A stretch of 64,000 bases of DNA from Desertifilum tharense IPPAS B-1220 (GTDB taxonomy: Bacteria > Cyanobacteriota > Cyanobacteriia > Cyanobacteriales > Desertifilaceae): assembly GCF_001746915.1 (NCBI RefSeq), contig NZ_MJGC01000016.1, positions 62,001-126,000 on the forward strand, in the 5' to 3' direction. The notes beneath the pieces are model-generated. The model was given only the letters and a program-made list of their open reading frames with translations, was not told the origin of the DNA and ran no database searches. Positions within the stretch are counted from its first letter, which is position 1. Each line of letters starts with the position of its first letter. Positions 43,627 through 52,687 of this stretch are shown here, piece by piece. The translations under genes and the position numbers were made by a program.

Positions 43627-44011
43627 GTCCCTTCTCTATTTGAGAGGGTTATGGTTTGAATTCTCAAGGTTTAAGCGCTGATTTTGACTTTTCAATCATT
43701 CCGTTATTGAGATTTTTATCTGTATTTTAAACTACAACATTTTTCCGGCAAGCTTAACTACAGTTATGGCATTGAGTGGCGATCGCAATTCGGCAAAAGA
43801 CCGAAGCCTTGACTGACCGATTTGGTTCATTCTCGGTTCTCCTAAAGATAGAAATCTCAGCGTTCTCCTCAAAAGCGCGATCGCACCTATGGCAGATTTA
43901 TTCGCTCGTTCGGTCTGTCATTTTTATGAAAGAGAATATAGCCAATCAGTAATGGGAGGCTGGTTGTAGCGGTCTTTAATCTAACCTGAAACGTCCTGTT
44001 TTCCTGTACAG

Positions 44012-44065
44012 AGTATTTGTCCATCAATCGCTATAACACAATGCCTCAATCCCATGACAAATACT
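44012..44065. promoter_or_regulatory. Perfect 10-bp inverted repeat upstream of exported protein
   Basis: AGTATTTGTC and GACAAATACT are separated by 34 bases. Long-spaced arms like this can be a pair of operator half sites or the base of an RNA stem. No known regulator motif is recognised. Confidence 0.35.
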
Positions 44066-44154
44066 TCATCGGGTTGGCACTGTTTTTCATTCATGCTTGG
44101 GAATCTCGAAGCATGACCTTGTAGTTCCACTCAACAGGATGCATGACTTGCAGG

Positions 44155-44185
44155 TTAACCCAGAAAAAATCTCTCTCTGGGTTAA
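44155..44185 (+). promoter_or_regulatory. Leader hairpin with CU-repeat loop
   Basis: TTAACCCAGA and TCTGGGTTAA form a perfect 10-bp stem with loop AAAAATCTCTC, about 94 bases before the start of the exported protein. The CU-rich loop could touch a ribosome site. Function unproven. Confidence 0.4.
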
Positions 44186-44278
44186 TTGACCCTGGCTTGG
44201 ACTCAAAGTCTGACTGGGCGTTTATTTCAGTTCAATGGGATTTATTTCTCCCGTCGATTGCCTTATCAGTACCCCAGT

Positions 44279-45040
44279 ATGTCTACTGCAAAATTGATTC
44301 AACCCTTAGCATCTATCGCATTTTTATTGGCGGGTAGCTTAAGCTACGCCCAACCCGCCGCCGCAATGTTCAATGGCAATTTTACTCAAGGTTTAAATGG
44401 GTGGCAAACGAGTGGAGATGTTAGCGTACAACCCGGTCAGCCGTGGGGGAGTTCATCCCCTTTTTCGGCCTTATTAACCACCGCTTCTGCTAGAGGGTGG
44501 GACGACTATCCCGCACCTGCCGGAAGTTATAATTTTTCCGGTTTTGACCCAACTTGGATCGATTTTGGCCCGGCTTCAATGGAGGATTTTTTGGGAATTC
44601 CTCGCGGCAGTTTGCCGGAAAACTCAACCCACGGTTCAGCATTTAAACAAGAGATTACAGTACAAGCGGGGGATATCTTAGAATTTGATTGGAATTTTTT
44701 AACAAATGAACGCACCCCAGATTATCTAGACTATGCGTTTGTTTGGTTAGATGGGTATCGGGAATTGGCAAATACTTCAGCCTCTTTTTTGCCGTCTGCA
44801 ACCCCTTTTGGGCGAGAAACTGGCTTTCAAACCTTTTCCCATACCTTTACCCAGGCGGGAACTTATACGCTGGCGCTAGGAGTGGTTGACCGCATTGATT
44901 TAGATGTTTCTTCTGGATTATTAATTAGCAATGTTCGGGTCACTTCCTCGGTTTCTGTGCCTAACTCTACCCCGCAACTGGGTTTAACCCTGTTAGGTTT
45001 GGGGGGGTTAGCCGCGATTTTTCGTAAAGCCCGCAGTTAA
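44279..45040 (+). CDS. Exported protein with PEP-CTERM-like C-terminus
   Basis: A 253-residue secreted protein. Residues 1-30 form a signal peptide ending near AQPAAAM; the middle is a beta-rich jelly-roll-like domain (FNGNFTQGLNGWQTSGDVSV; WNFLTNERTPDYLDYAFVWLDG). The last 27 residues have a short linker, a Gly/Leu-rich helix (LGLTLLGLGGLAAIF) and the basic tail RKARS: a PEP-CTERM sorting signal in which the Pro-Glu-Pro is replaced by NSTPQ. Such proteins are processed by exosortase and go to the outer surface or matrix. I start at the ATG at 44279 because the signal peptide begins there. Its stop overlaps that of the convergent WD40 gene. Confidence 0.8.
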   Translation: MSTAKLIQPLASIAFLLAGSLSYAQPAAAMFNGNFTQGLNGWQTSGDVSVQPGQPWGSSSPFSALLTTASARGWDDYPAPAGSYNFSGFDPTWIDFGPASMEDFLGIPRGSLPENSTHGSAFKQEITVQAGDILEFDWNFLTNERTPDYLDYAFVWLDGYRELANTSASFLPSATPFGRETGFQTFSHTFTQAGTYTLALGVVDRIDLDVSSGLLISNVRVTSSVSVPNSTPQLGLTLLGLGGLAAIFRKARS

Positions 45041-45903
45041 AGGTGCCAAACTTTAATGGCATGGTTGAGGTCGCCACTGATGAGTGTTTGACCGTTGGGG
45101 GCGAAGGTGAGACAAAGAACGCCGAGATCGTGAGCTATACAAGATTGTAAGGCTTTTCCGGTTGCCAGATGCCAAAGTTGAATGGCGCGATCGCACCCAC
45201 CGCTAGCGATAATTTCACCATCGGGACTTAAGGCCAAACAGGTGACGCCTTTGGCATGACCTGGGAGAGTGTAGAGGAGTTGGCGGGTTTTGAGGTGCCA
45301 AATTTTTAGGGTTTCGTCAATGCTGGCGCTGATTAAATGTTGGTTGGGGGCGATCGCTATATCTGTGACAATATTGTCATGGGCGGTGAAATCGGTTTGC
45401 GGCCAGATGCGAATAGTGCCATCGGCTAAACCGCTGACCAAGCATTCTTCCTGGGGACTCACCGTTGAACAATACACCCAATCTGCGGCGTTGTAACTGC
45501 GGAGAATTTCCCCAGTCTGGATATCCCAAAAATGGATAACCTGGTCTTTCCCGCCGCTAATCAAAATTTGACCGTCATGAAATAGGGTCAAACTCATCAC
45601 CCAGTCGGAATGGCCCTGGAAGGTTTTCAGCTTTTCCCCCGTGGCTAAGTCCCACAGTTGAATCGTACCGTCTTGACTGCCACTAATAATCGTCTGACCG
45701 TCAGGGGTTAGAATCACCTTTTGCACGCCCGCCTCATGACCGTAAAGCGTCCGAACCACGGCCCCGCATTGCAAATTCCACACCTTAAGGCTTTGGTCCT
45801 CGCTACCGCTAACCAGGGTTTGGCTATCCGGCGTCACCGCCAGGGCCCGAACTGGGCCGAGATGACCATTTAACCAAACGCCAAGGGTTTTATCGAGTTT
45901 CAT
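45037..45903 (-). CDS. WD40 repeat protein (single propeller)
   Basis: A 288-residue protein made entirely of WD40 repeats, about seven, enough for one beta-propeller. Repeats end in the usual VWNL, LWDL, FWDI, IWHL and LWHL. There is no kinase, NTPase or protease module, unlike many cyanobacterial WD40 proteins, so it is probably a scaffold. The start at 45903 is preferred to an ATG three codons upstream, with little to choose between them. The stop codon overlaps that of the exported protein on the other strand. Confidence 0.9.
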   Translation of the reverse strand: MKLDKTLGVWLNGHLGPVRALAVTPDSQTLVSGSEDQSLKVWNLQCGAVVRTLYGHEAGVQKVILTPDGQTIISGSQDGTIQLWDLATGEKLKTFQGHSDWVMSLTLFHDGQILISGGKDQVIHFWDIQTGEILRSYNAADWVYCSTVSPQEECLVSGLADGTIRIWPQTDFTAHDNIVTDIAIAPNQHLISASIDETLKIWHLKTRQLLYTLPGHAKGVTCLALSPDGEIIASGGCDRAIQLWHLATGKALQSCIAHDLGVLCLTFAPNGQTLISGDLNHAIKVWHL

Positions 45904-45948
45904 CGCACGCACAGTAAAGGTAGGATAATGTTTTCAGGAAAGCATGGG

Positions 45949-46467
45949 ATGGTTCATACAGTTGCGATCGCTCTAGGCAGTAATTTAGGCGATTCTTTGA
46001 CAATTTTGACAGATGCGATCGCGCGTTTAAAACAAATGCCCGGAGTGATTCTTCAACGCCAGTCGAGTTGGTACCACACCCCACCCGTTGGCCCGCCCCA
46101 GCCGAGTTATATTAATGGCTGTGCGGTGTTAGAAGTCGCCTGGAGTCCTGTAGAACTCTTAGAACGCCTTTTAGACCTAGAGGCGCAATTTGGGCGGGTT
46201 CGCCTAGAGAAACATGGCCCGCGCACCCTCGATTTAGATATTTTGTTAGTAGACGATCTGATTTTAGACTTACCCCAGTTGCAAGTCCCCCATCCCCGGA
46301 TGCGCGAACGGGCGTTTGTGCTAGTTCCCCTCGCCGAAATTGCCCCCGACTGGACTCACCCTGTAACCGGAAGGGCGATCGCTCATTTGCGAGAAGCGGT
46401 AGACTGTACAGGAGTTACTCCTCTCACTCTGTATGACCCTGGACTACGAACCCCCCGAACTGATTAA
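45949..46467 (+). CDS. folK: 2-amino-4-hydroxy-6-hydroxymethyldihydropteridine pyrophosphokinase
   Basis: A 172-residue HPPK that moves a pyrophosphate from ATP to the pterin in folate synthesis. The start IALGSNLGDS, the substrate region SSWYHTPPVGPPQPSYINGC and the signature RVRLEKHGPRTLDLDILLVDD are all present. I choose the ATG at 45949, next to the conserved start, over one seven codons upstream. The end overlaps the Nudix gene by 35 bases, which suggests coupling. Confidence 0.95.
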   Translation: MVHTVAIALGSNLGDSLTILTDAIARLKQMPGVILQRQSSWYHTPPVGPPQPSYINGCAVLEVAWSPVELLERLLDLEAQFGRVRLEKHGPRTLDLDILLVDDLILDLPQLQVPHPRMRERAFVLVPLAEIAPDWTHPVTGRAIAHLREAVDCTGVTPLTLYDPGLRTPRTD

Positions 46468-46978
46468 ACACCGCCTCTCCTATTCCGGCCGCAAATTTGG
46501 TTTTGATGTCAATACCCTGCGGCTTCCCAATGGCGCGGTTGGCGACTGGGAATGCATTCGTCACCCCGGCGGCGCGCTGGCGGTTCCGGTGACGCCCGAT
46601 GGTAAGTTGGTTTTGGTGCGGCAATACCGTTTTGCTGCCGCAGGTCGTCTGTTAGAATTTCCCGCAGGGACGATTGAAGAACACGAAGACCCCCAAGCCA
46701 CCATTCAGCGAGAAATTGAAGAAGAAACGGGATATCGGGCCCATCGCTGGCGCAAGTTAGGGCAATTTTTCCTGGCCCCCGGTTATTCAGATGAAGTGAT
46801 TTCTGCGTTTTTAGCCCAAGAGTTGGAACTGCTAGAAACGCCAGGGGTAATGGATGAAGATGAGGATATCGAACGGGTATTGATGACGCCGATGGAGTTG
46901 GAAGACGCCATTCATGACGGCGAACCTGTCGATGCGAAATCGATTACCAGTTATTTTTTAGCGCGTCCCTATTTATAG
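46433..46978 (+). CDS. Nudix hydrolase (ADP-ribose pyrophosphatase type)
   Basis: A 181-residue Nudix enzyme. The Nudix box GTIEEHEDPQATIQREI...EE.GY is intact, and the upstream LVRQYRFAAAGRLLEFPAG and downstream FFLAPGYSDEV match the ADP-ribose pyrophosphatase group. It probably cleaves ADP-ribose or related nucleoside diphosphates. It overlaps folK and lies four bases from an ADP-ribosylglycohydrolase gene, which strengthens the ADP-ribose reading. Confidence 0.92.
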   Translation: MTLDYEPPELIKHRLSYSGRKFGFDVNTLRLPNGAVGDWECIRHPGGALAVPVTPDGKLVLVRQYRFAAAGRLLEFPAGTIEEHEDPQATIQREIEEETGYRAHRWRKLGQFFLAPGYSDEVISAFLAQELELLETPGVMDEDEDIERVLMTPMELEDAIHDGEPVDAKSITSYFLARPYL

Positions 46979-46981
46979 CCT

Positions 46982-47830
46982 ATGTTACTCGAATTAGCGG
47001 TTGGCGATGCCTATGGGGCCGGGTTTGAGTTTGCTGAGGCGGAGTTTGTTCAGCAGTATAACGATTTAACCGCCTATCGGCAGCATCCGCGCCATCGTCT
47101 GAAGCCGGGGAGCTATACTGATGATACGCAGATGAGTATGGCGATCGCCGAAACGCTCATCTCCCACGAACCTTGGACGCCACAGGTTCTCGCAGAACGC
47201 TTTGTCCGCACCTTTAAGCGCGACCCTAGGGAAGGCTATGCTAAACGCTTCTATGCCTTTCTGCAACAAGTCGAAGATGGCGAAACCTTTTTAGCCCAAA
47301 TTGGCAATACCAGCGAGAAAAGCGGCGCGGCGATGCGAGTTTCCCCCGTCGGCGTTTTACCCACCGTAGAACAAGTGCTGCACTCCGCCAAACTGCAAGC
47401 TGCAATTACCCACAATACCGAGTTAGGAATTAATGCAGCCTGTGCGGCGGCGCTGATGAGTCATTATTTCATCTATCAGTTAGGGAAAAAGCGAGATTTA
47501 GGGCAGTTTCTAGAATCCCATGTTTCAGGTAACTGGAATACGCCCTGGCAGGGTGAAGTAGGGACTTTAGGCTGGATGTGCGTTCAAGCAGCAGTAACCG
47601 CCGTGATGCGGAATGATTCAATGTGTGGGATATTACAAAATTGCATAGCGTTTACAGGAGATGTGGATACCGTGGGTGCGATCGCCCTAGCTGCTGCATC
47701 CTGTAGTGTAGAAGTAACCCAGGATCTCCCGCCTCACCTCATTGAAGGATTAGAAAATGGTTCCTATGGTCGAGATTATCTGATGCAATTAGATCGAAAA
47801 TTAATCAGCTTAGTTTCAAAAAACTCTTAA
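46982..47830 (+). CDS. ADP-ribosylglycohydrolase (DraG/ARH-like)
   Basis: A 282-residue ARH-fold protein. The N-terminal [11 protein letters not shown] and the metal-binding YTDDTQM, together with the C-terminal [10 protein letters not shown] (the second metal Asp pair), are typical. ARH enzymes remove ADP-ribose from protein side chains or from other substrates, releasing ADP-ribose that a Nudix enzyme can degrade; that enzyme is encoded immediately upstream. Whether it acts on nitrogenase reductase, PII or another target is not visible. Confidence 0.9.
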   Translation: MLLELAVGDAYGAGFEFAEAEFVQQYNDLTAYRQHPRHRLKPGSYTDDTQMSMAIAETLISHEPWTPQVLAERFVRTFKRDPREGYAKRFYAFLQQVEDGETFLAQIGNTSEKSGAAMRVSPVGVLPTVEQVLHSAKLQAAITHNTELGINAACAAALMSHYFIYQLGKKRDLGQFLESHVSGNWNTPWQGEVGTLGWMCVQAAVTAVMRNDSMCGILQNCIAFTGDVDTVGAIALAAASCSVEVTQDLPPHLIEGLENGSYGRDYLMQLDRKLISLVSKNS

Positions 47831-47871
47831 GCTTAAGGTCACAAACATCTTTTAACTTAGCCTACTCCTAC

Positions 47872-48027
47872 AACTCAGCACTCAGCACTTTACACTCAGC
47901 ACTCTTTGTCCCCCCACCCTCTTCTCCCATAACTCGGAACTTTACACTCCATCCCCCCATCTCCCCATCCCCCCATCCCCCCACCTTCTTCCCCACTCGG
48001 AACTCGGAACTCGGAACTCGGAACTCA
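47872..48027. repeat. Composite heptamer/octamer array
   Basis: CACTCAG units, then C-rich octamers (CCCCATCC/T) and a run of four CGGAACT units, ending just before the photolyase start. Same units, order and strand as the arrays at 19.5 and 62.2 kb. The photolyase ribosome site must lie inside or next to the array. Confidence 0.85.
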
Positions 48028-48033
48028 CTTCCC

Positions 48034-49458
48034 ATGTCAGATTTAATTCTCTTTTGGCACCGTCGCGACCTGCGAATTACAGATAATATTGGATTGGCAA
48101 AGTCTCGCCAAATGACGCCTAAAGTAATTGGCGTATTTTGTCTAGATTTAAATATCCTAGAACGCGATGACATTGCCCCGGCCAGAGTCACTTACATGAT
48201 AGGATGCCTGCAAGAACTCCAACGCAGCTATCAACAAGCAGGCAGTCAGTTACTAATTCTAAAAGGACAACCCGCACAAGCCATTCCCCAATTAGCCGAT
48301 AGCTTACAAGCCAAAGCTGTCGTTTGGAATTGGGATGTTGAACCCTACGCCCAACAACGGGATACTAAGGTTAAAGAAGCCTTGCAGGAAAAAGGCATTC
48401 AAACCCATCATTTTTGGGATCAACTCCTGCATAACCCAGACGAAATTAAAACCAAAAGTTCTAATTCACCCTATACCGTTTATACCCCCTTTTGGAAGCA
48501 GTGGATTCAACTCCCAAAAGCTGAACCTCACGCCAAACTAGAGAAAGCAGAAGCCTTAACCGAGACGGAACAAGAACAAGCTAAAAAAGCAGATGCAATT
48601 GACTTACCCACAGCTAAAGATTTAGGGTTTATTTGGCAAAATGATTTACTTCTAGAACCCGGAGAACAAGCCGCCCTAGACCAACTGAAGGAATTTTGCA
48701 GCAAAGGGATTTATAATTATGGCGAACAGCGCAACTTTCCCGGAACGGATGGCACCTCAAAACTCAGTGCTGCGCTAAAATTTGGAGCAATTGGGATTCG
48801 CACCGTCTGGGATGCTGTTATGGAGGCTTCCTATGATTCTCGCAGCGATGAAACCCAAAAGAACATTCAAACTTGGCAGCATGAATTGGCTTGGCGCGAG
48901 TTTTATCAACACGCCATGTATCACTTTCCCAACTTAGCAGAAGGCCCCTATCGTTCAGAATGGCAGGATTTTCCGTGGGAGAATAATCAAGAGCATTTTC
49001 AGGCTTGGTGCGAAGGGAAAACGGGATACCCTATTGTGGATGCAGCGATGCGTCAATTAAATGAAATTGGATGGATGCATAACCGCTGTCGGATGATAGT
49101 CGCCAGTTTCTTAACTAAAGATTTAATCATTAACTGGCAATGGGGCGAAACGTATTTTCTGCAAAAGCTCTATGATGGGGACTTGAGTGCTAACAATGGC
49201 GGATGGCAATGGAGTGCTTCCAGTGGCATGGACCCCAAACCTCTCCGCATTTTCAACCCGGCGAGTCAGGCACAAAAATTCGATCCTGAAGGGGATTATA
49301 TCCGGGAATGGGTACCGGAGTTAAGTTCTGTGGATACAGAATATCTAATTAGTGGTAAAATCCCTCCAGACGAACGGGGAGACTATCCAGCACCGATTGT
49401 CGATCATCAGCAACGCCAGAGAGAGTTCAAGCAACGCTATCAGCAACAGAAAGGCTAA
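48034..49458 (+). CDS. phr: Deoxyribodipyrimidine photolyase, class I
   Basis: A 474-residue CPD photolyase that uses blue light and FADH- to split cyclobutane pyrimidine dimers. It starts with [15 protein letters not shown] (antenna domain) and has the FAD domain with [49 protein letters not shown] and [23 protein letters not shown]. The sequence fits the 8-HDF-type cyanobacterial enzymes. The gene is preceded by a tandem-repeat array with no normal leader. Assignment is firm. Confidence 0.96.
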   Translation: MSDLILFWHRRDLRITDNIGLAKSRQMTPKVIGVFCLDLNILERDDIAPARVTYMIGCLQELQRSYQQAGSQLLILKGQPAQAIPQLADSLQAKAVVWNWDVEPYAQQRDTKVKEALQEKGIQTHHFWDQLLHNPDEIKTKSSNSPYTVYTPFWKQWIQLPKAEPHAKLEKAEALTETEQEQAKKADAIDLPTAKDLGFIWQNDLLLEPGEQAALDQLKEFCSKGIYNYGEQRNFPGTDGTSKLSAALKFGAIGIRTVWDAVMEASYDSRSDETQKNIQTWQHELAWREFYQHAMYHFPNLAEGPYRSEWQDFPWENNQEHFQAWCEGKTGYPIVDAAMRQLNEIGWMHNRCRMIVASFLTKDLIINWQWGETYFLQKLYDGDLSANNGGWQWSASSGMDPKPLRIFNPASQAQKFDPEGDYIREWVPELSSVDTEYLISGKIPPDERGDYPAPIVDHQQRQREFKQRYQQQKG

Positions 49459-49549
49459 AGCGTCAGTCTGGGTAGGAAACTGCTAAATCGGGTACAGATG
49501 TTACAGGTTGCGTCTATACTACTTCAGACGCTTTACCTTGGGACTTGCT

Positions 49550-50440
49550 ATGCGCCATCTGCTTTCAGCCTTGAGGGTACGTCAGTGGACGAAAAACCTA
49601 TTAGTCTTTGCTGCGCCTTTATTTGCATTTGAGTTTACTGGCGAGTCGGTTGGAGGAAGCAGCCTCGCGTTTATTCTCTTTTGCGGGATATCCAGTGGGT
49701 TTTATCTGCTCAATGATATTGTGGATGTGGAGGCGGATCGGTTGCATCCGGTGAAGTGCAAGCGTCCGATAGCTTCCGGTTTAGTCAGCATTCCCCTAGC
49801 GCGAAGTATGGCGGGGATATTGCTGTTGGGGACTTTGTTCGTGGCTTGGATGGATGGGTTCAATCTAGGCGCAACGCTAACCGGGTATGCTGTTTTGCAA
49901 TTAGCCTATAACTTTTGGCTCAAGCAAGTGGCGATTTGGGATATTATGGCGATCGCACTGGGTTTCGTGCTACGCGCCTACGCCGGAGGTGCTGCGACAG
50001 GTATCCCTATCTCCGCCTGGTTGCTGTTGTGTACTGCCATGCTAGCGCTATTTTTGGGCGTAGAAAAGCGCAAAGCCGAGTTACGGTTAGGGAGTCGCCG
50101 AGGAAAAACCCGCGCTGTTTTACAACAATATTCTCTCCCTTTACTCACCCGAATTGAAAGTACCGTCACCACAGGCGCGATTATGACCTATGCTTTATGG
50201 AGTTCTGGCCCGCAAGTAGATGGTGCGGCGACTCCCTGGATGATGCTAACCTTACCGTGGGTACTCTATGGCATTTTCCGCTATCAACTATTGAGCGACC
50301 CTAGGACTAGTTTAGGCGGAAACAGCGAACGTCCAGAGGAAATTCTTTTAAACGATATCCCGATTTTAGGTACCGTTATGGGTTGGGTACTGTCGAGTGG
50401 CTTAATCTTAGGGTTGCATGAAAAGGGAATTATTAATTAA
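49550..50440 (+). CDS. Decaprenyl-phosphate phosphoribosyltransferase-like (UbiA family)
   Basis: A 296-residue UbiA-fold prenyl-transfer enzyme with about eight membrane helices. The Asp-rich motif NDIVDVEADRLHP (N55, D56, D59, D63) and the following KCKRPIASG are those of the decaprenyl-phosphate 5-phosphoribosyltransferase branch, which moves phosphoribose from PRPP to a polyprenyl phosphate. In actinobacteria this opens the route to decaprenyl-phosphoryl-arabinose. DprE1- and DprE2-like genes follow in the same cluster, which supports the reading. I start at the ATG at 49550, since the 14 codons upstream are not conserved-looking. Confidence 0.88.
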   Translation: MRHLLSALRVRQWTKNLLVFAAPLFAFEFTGESVGGSSLAFILFCGISSGFYLLNDIVDVEADRLHPVKCKRPIASGLVSIPLARSMAGILLLGTLFVAWMDGFNLGATLTGYAVLQLAYNFWLKQVAIWDIMAIALGFVLRAYAGGAATGIPISAWLLLCTAMLALFLGVEKRKAELRLGSRRGKTRAVLQQYSLPLLTRIESTVTTGAIMTYALWSSGPQVDGAATPWMMLTLPWVLYGIFRYQLLSDPRTSLGGNSERPEEILLNDIPILGTVMGWVLSSGLILGLHEKGIIN

Positions 50441-50461
50441 TCTAGGCTGAATGTTCCTAAA

Positions 50462-52573
50462 ATGATTTTAGATGTCAAAAAAAAGTCTATTAAAGTCAAT
50501 TTAATTTTATTCAGTCTTCTAGTCTTAATAGCAGTCACCATTCCCACATTATACGTTCTCAGCGAACGAACCTTTTACGTTGGCGACTTTTCGCCAGCAA
50601 GCTATCATCAAAGAGTCGTAAACATGACTCGTCTTTTTCAAGCTTCACCCCGCCAAGCAGTTGAGAAACTTACTGAAAGTTTGACTTACGAACAAAATCA
50701 TCTCTTTACCTTACCTAGCGTTCCATTTTTATGGATTTTGGGAAATCATCGTTTAGTTTACATCATCAGCGTTGCTTTACTTTACCTGATACCGCTAAGT
50801 TTAGTTTTAGGAGTTATTGCGACAAAGATCATTTCCTTTCACCCTCAAGCTGTATTTTGGACAACGGCTTTTTTGACGTTCAGCTTACCGACAACTTGGC
50901 TACCCACTTTAAGGGGTTATCCTGATGCTGGAGGTGCTTTAATTTTAGTATTGGCGACTTGGACTTATTTACACAATCGCCGTCTCAAGTTTATCTGGCA
51001 AATTATTATTATTGGTATCTTATTAGCTTTGGCTATGATTTTTCGCCGCCATTTTGCTTACGGAAGTCTAGCCTTTATTAGTGCTATAATTTTACAGATT
51101 ATCAAAGATACTGTATTGACTTTGCACAAGTCTAGAAAGATAGCCAGTTATACAGCACTAAACCCCTTCTTGAAGGTTGGTTTAGTTGGACTGGTGAGCT
51201 TAGGATTTTTATCAATTGTTGCTACTCCTTTTTTTCAAAGAATCGCTCAAACAAATTATACAAGATTGTATGCTTCCTTTTCTCTTTCCCTATCAGATAG
51301 CATACAGCTTTATGGTTCAACCTTTGGTTGGGGAGTTTGGTGTCTCGTTTTAGTCGGGATTTTCCTGGGACTTTTCACCCAGAAAAATATTAGTTCAAGC
51401 CAGTTTGAATTTATTGCGTTAACAGGTTTTTGTTCTATCTTTTTCTGGGTTTTCAAGAACCGTTATGATAGCATTCAATATACTTTGCATATTACACCAC
51501 TCATTATTTTATCAATTGCAGTTTTGATTTGGAGCATACAAGCATCTTTAGAGGTTAAAAATAAATCAATAATCTTACTCGTATTAGGATTATTGTTAGC
51601 GATTAATTTTGTGAGTGGCATTACAGCGATAGGCAAAATTCAATATCCGCTTCGCTTTCTATTTGCGAAAAGCTATCCACCTATCGTTAGAACAGATCAT
51701 CAGGAAGTTAGCCGTTTAGTAGATTATCTAAGAACGATCGCCAGTCAGCAACAAACAGTCTATATCATTCCCAGTGGAGACTTACTTAGTTTAAATCTAA
51801 TCCATAATGCTGAACGAGATTTATACGGACGAAAAAATGCTATTCTGAATTTAGTCATTACCCCTAAATTTGATTCTCGCGATGAGTATCCTTTAGAGGG
51901 TCTATTGAAATCTGAGTATGTGGTTTTTTCTACCCCTTTACACCATCGCTTAAAGCCTTCAGAGGAAAAAGTTGTCAAGGTTGTTTTTGATGCTTTTAGG
52001 CAAAATCAGGAATTTACTCAAGATTTCCAGCGCTTGCCTGTAGAATTCTTTTTAGAGCAGGATACTGTAGTCAGTATCTATCAGCGAATTCGTCCGACTG
52101 CGATCCCTGTGGCAATTCGGATGCTAGACTGGATGCAAGCTCAGATTGGCGATCGCCCTGGCTCTCAGTTAGACTGGATTATCTTGGGTCAACCTTTCCC
52201 TTCAGGCTTGCAGAAAAACCCAGATAACAGCTATCGTATCTTCACCCATCCCGCTGATAGATTCCCTAACCCTACCGCTAGCTTTCTCTATATTGGCGAA
52301 CTTTCCCCAATCACTCAGATTCGCGGAGAAGTGAAATTTGCCGATTCTCAGTGTATCGGGACAACCCTGCAATTTTCTACTGTAGACGCTGAGGGTACGT
52401 CGCGACAAGTTATTCAACAACAGTTTACCCCCCATCAAGACGGGAAATTTACCCTATCTCTACCCACAGCAAAGGCTCGCTATCTCCAGATGGATGTGCT
52501 AAACTACCAACCAATCGCCTCTGTGAATCATTGCACCTTAGAAGTTAACGCTCTCCACATTCAAACGGATTAA
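50462..52573 (+). CDS. Large GT-C-type membrane glycosyltransferase (copy 1)
   Basis: A 703-residue protein with about ten membrane helices in the first 400 residues and an extracytoplasmic C-terminal half. An acidic loop follows the first helix (TFYVGDFSPASYH), as in GT-C transferases that use lipid-phosphate sugars. The C-terminal 170 residues are beta-rich and nearly the same as in the next gene. No specific family can be fixed, but between a phosphoribosyltransferase and DprE1/E2-like genes it is a good candidate for a polyprenyl-phosphoryl-arabinose-dependent transferase. The ribosome site is weak. AT-richer than its neighbours. Confidence 0.75.
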   Translation: MILDVKKKSIKVNLILFSLLVLIAVTIPTLYVLSERTFYVGDFSPASYHQRVVNMTRLFQASPRQAVEKLTESLTYEQNHLFTLPSVPFLWILGNHRLVYIISVALLYLIPLSLVLGVIATKIISFHPQAVFWTTAFLTFSLPTTWLPTLRGYPDAGGALILVLATWTYLHNRRLKFIWQIIIIGILLALAMIFRRHFAYGSLAFISAIILQIIKDTVLTLHKSRKIASYTALNPFLKVGLVGLVSLGFLSIVATPFFQRIAQTNYTRLYASFSLSLSDSIQLYGSTFGWGVWCLVLVGIFLGLFTQKNISSSQFEFIALTGFCSIFFWVFKNRYDSIQYTLHITPLIILSIAVLIWSIQASLEVKNKSIILLVLGLLLAINFVSGITAIGKIQYPLRFLFAKSYPPIVRTDHQEVSRLVDYLRTIASQQQTVYIIPSGDLLSLNLIHNAERDLYGRKNAILNLVITPKFDSRDEYPLEGLLKSEYVVFSTPLHHRLKPSEEKVVKVVFDAFRQNQEFTQDFQRLPVEFFLEQDTVVSIYQRIRPTAIPVAIRMLDWMQAQIGDRPGSQLDWIILGQPFPSGLQKNPDNSYRIFTHPADRFPNPTASFLYIGELSPITQIRGEVKFADSQCIGTTLQFSTVDAEGTSRQVIQQQFTPHQDGKFTLSLPTAKARYLQMDVLNYQPIASVNHCTLEVNALHIQTD

Positions 52574-52687
52574 TGTGCATCAATCGCTAAACTCTTCCCA
52601 ATTTTGGGAAAACTTGTGGCGCAGACAAGCCTAAATCCCTCGTAAGTTTCTAAGGGTCAATATTGTCCTACTCAATCATTTTTGCTA

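Larger units (their letters stand above)
43402..44278. other. Long gene-free region with several hairpins
   Basis: No convincing gene in about 880 bases. Left to right: a dispersed repeat copy (43421-43480), an almost perfect 14-bp hairpin (43588-43626), HIP1-rich unique sequence, a perfect 10-bp inverted repeat (44012-44065) and a 10-bp hairpin (44155-44185). The last two precede the exported-protein gene and may regulate it. Confidence 0.6.
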
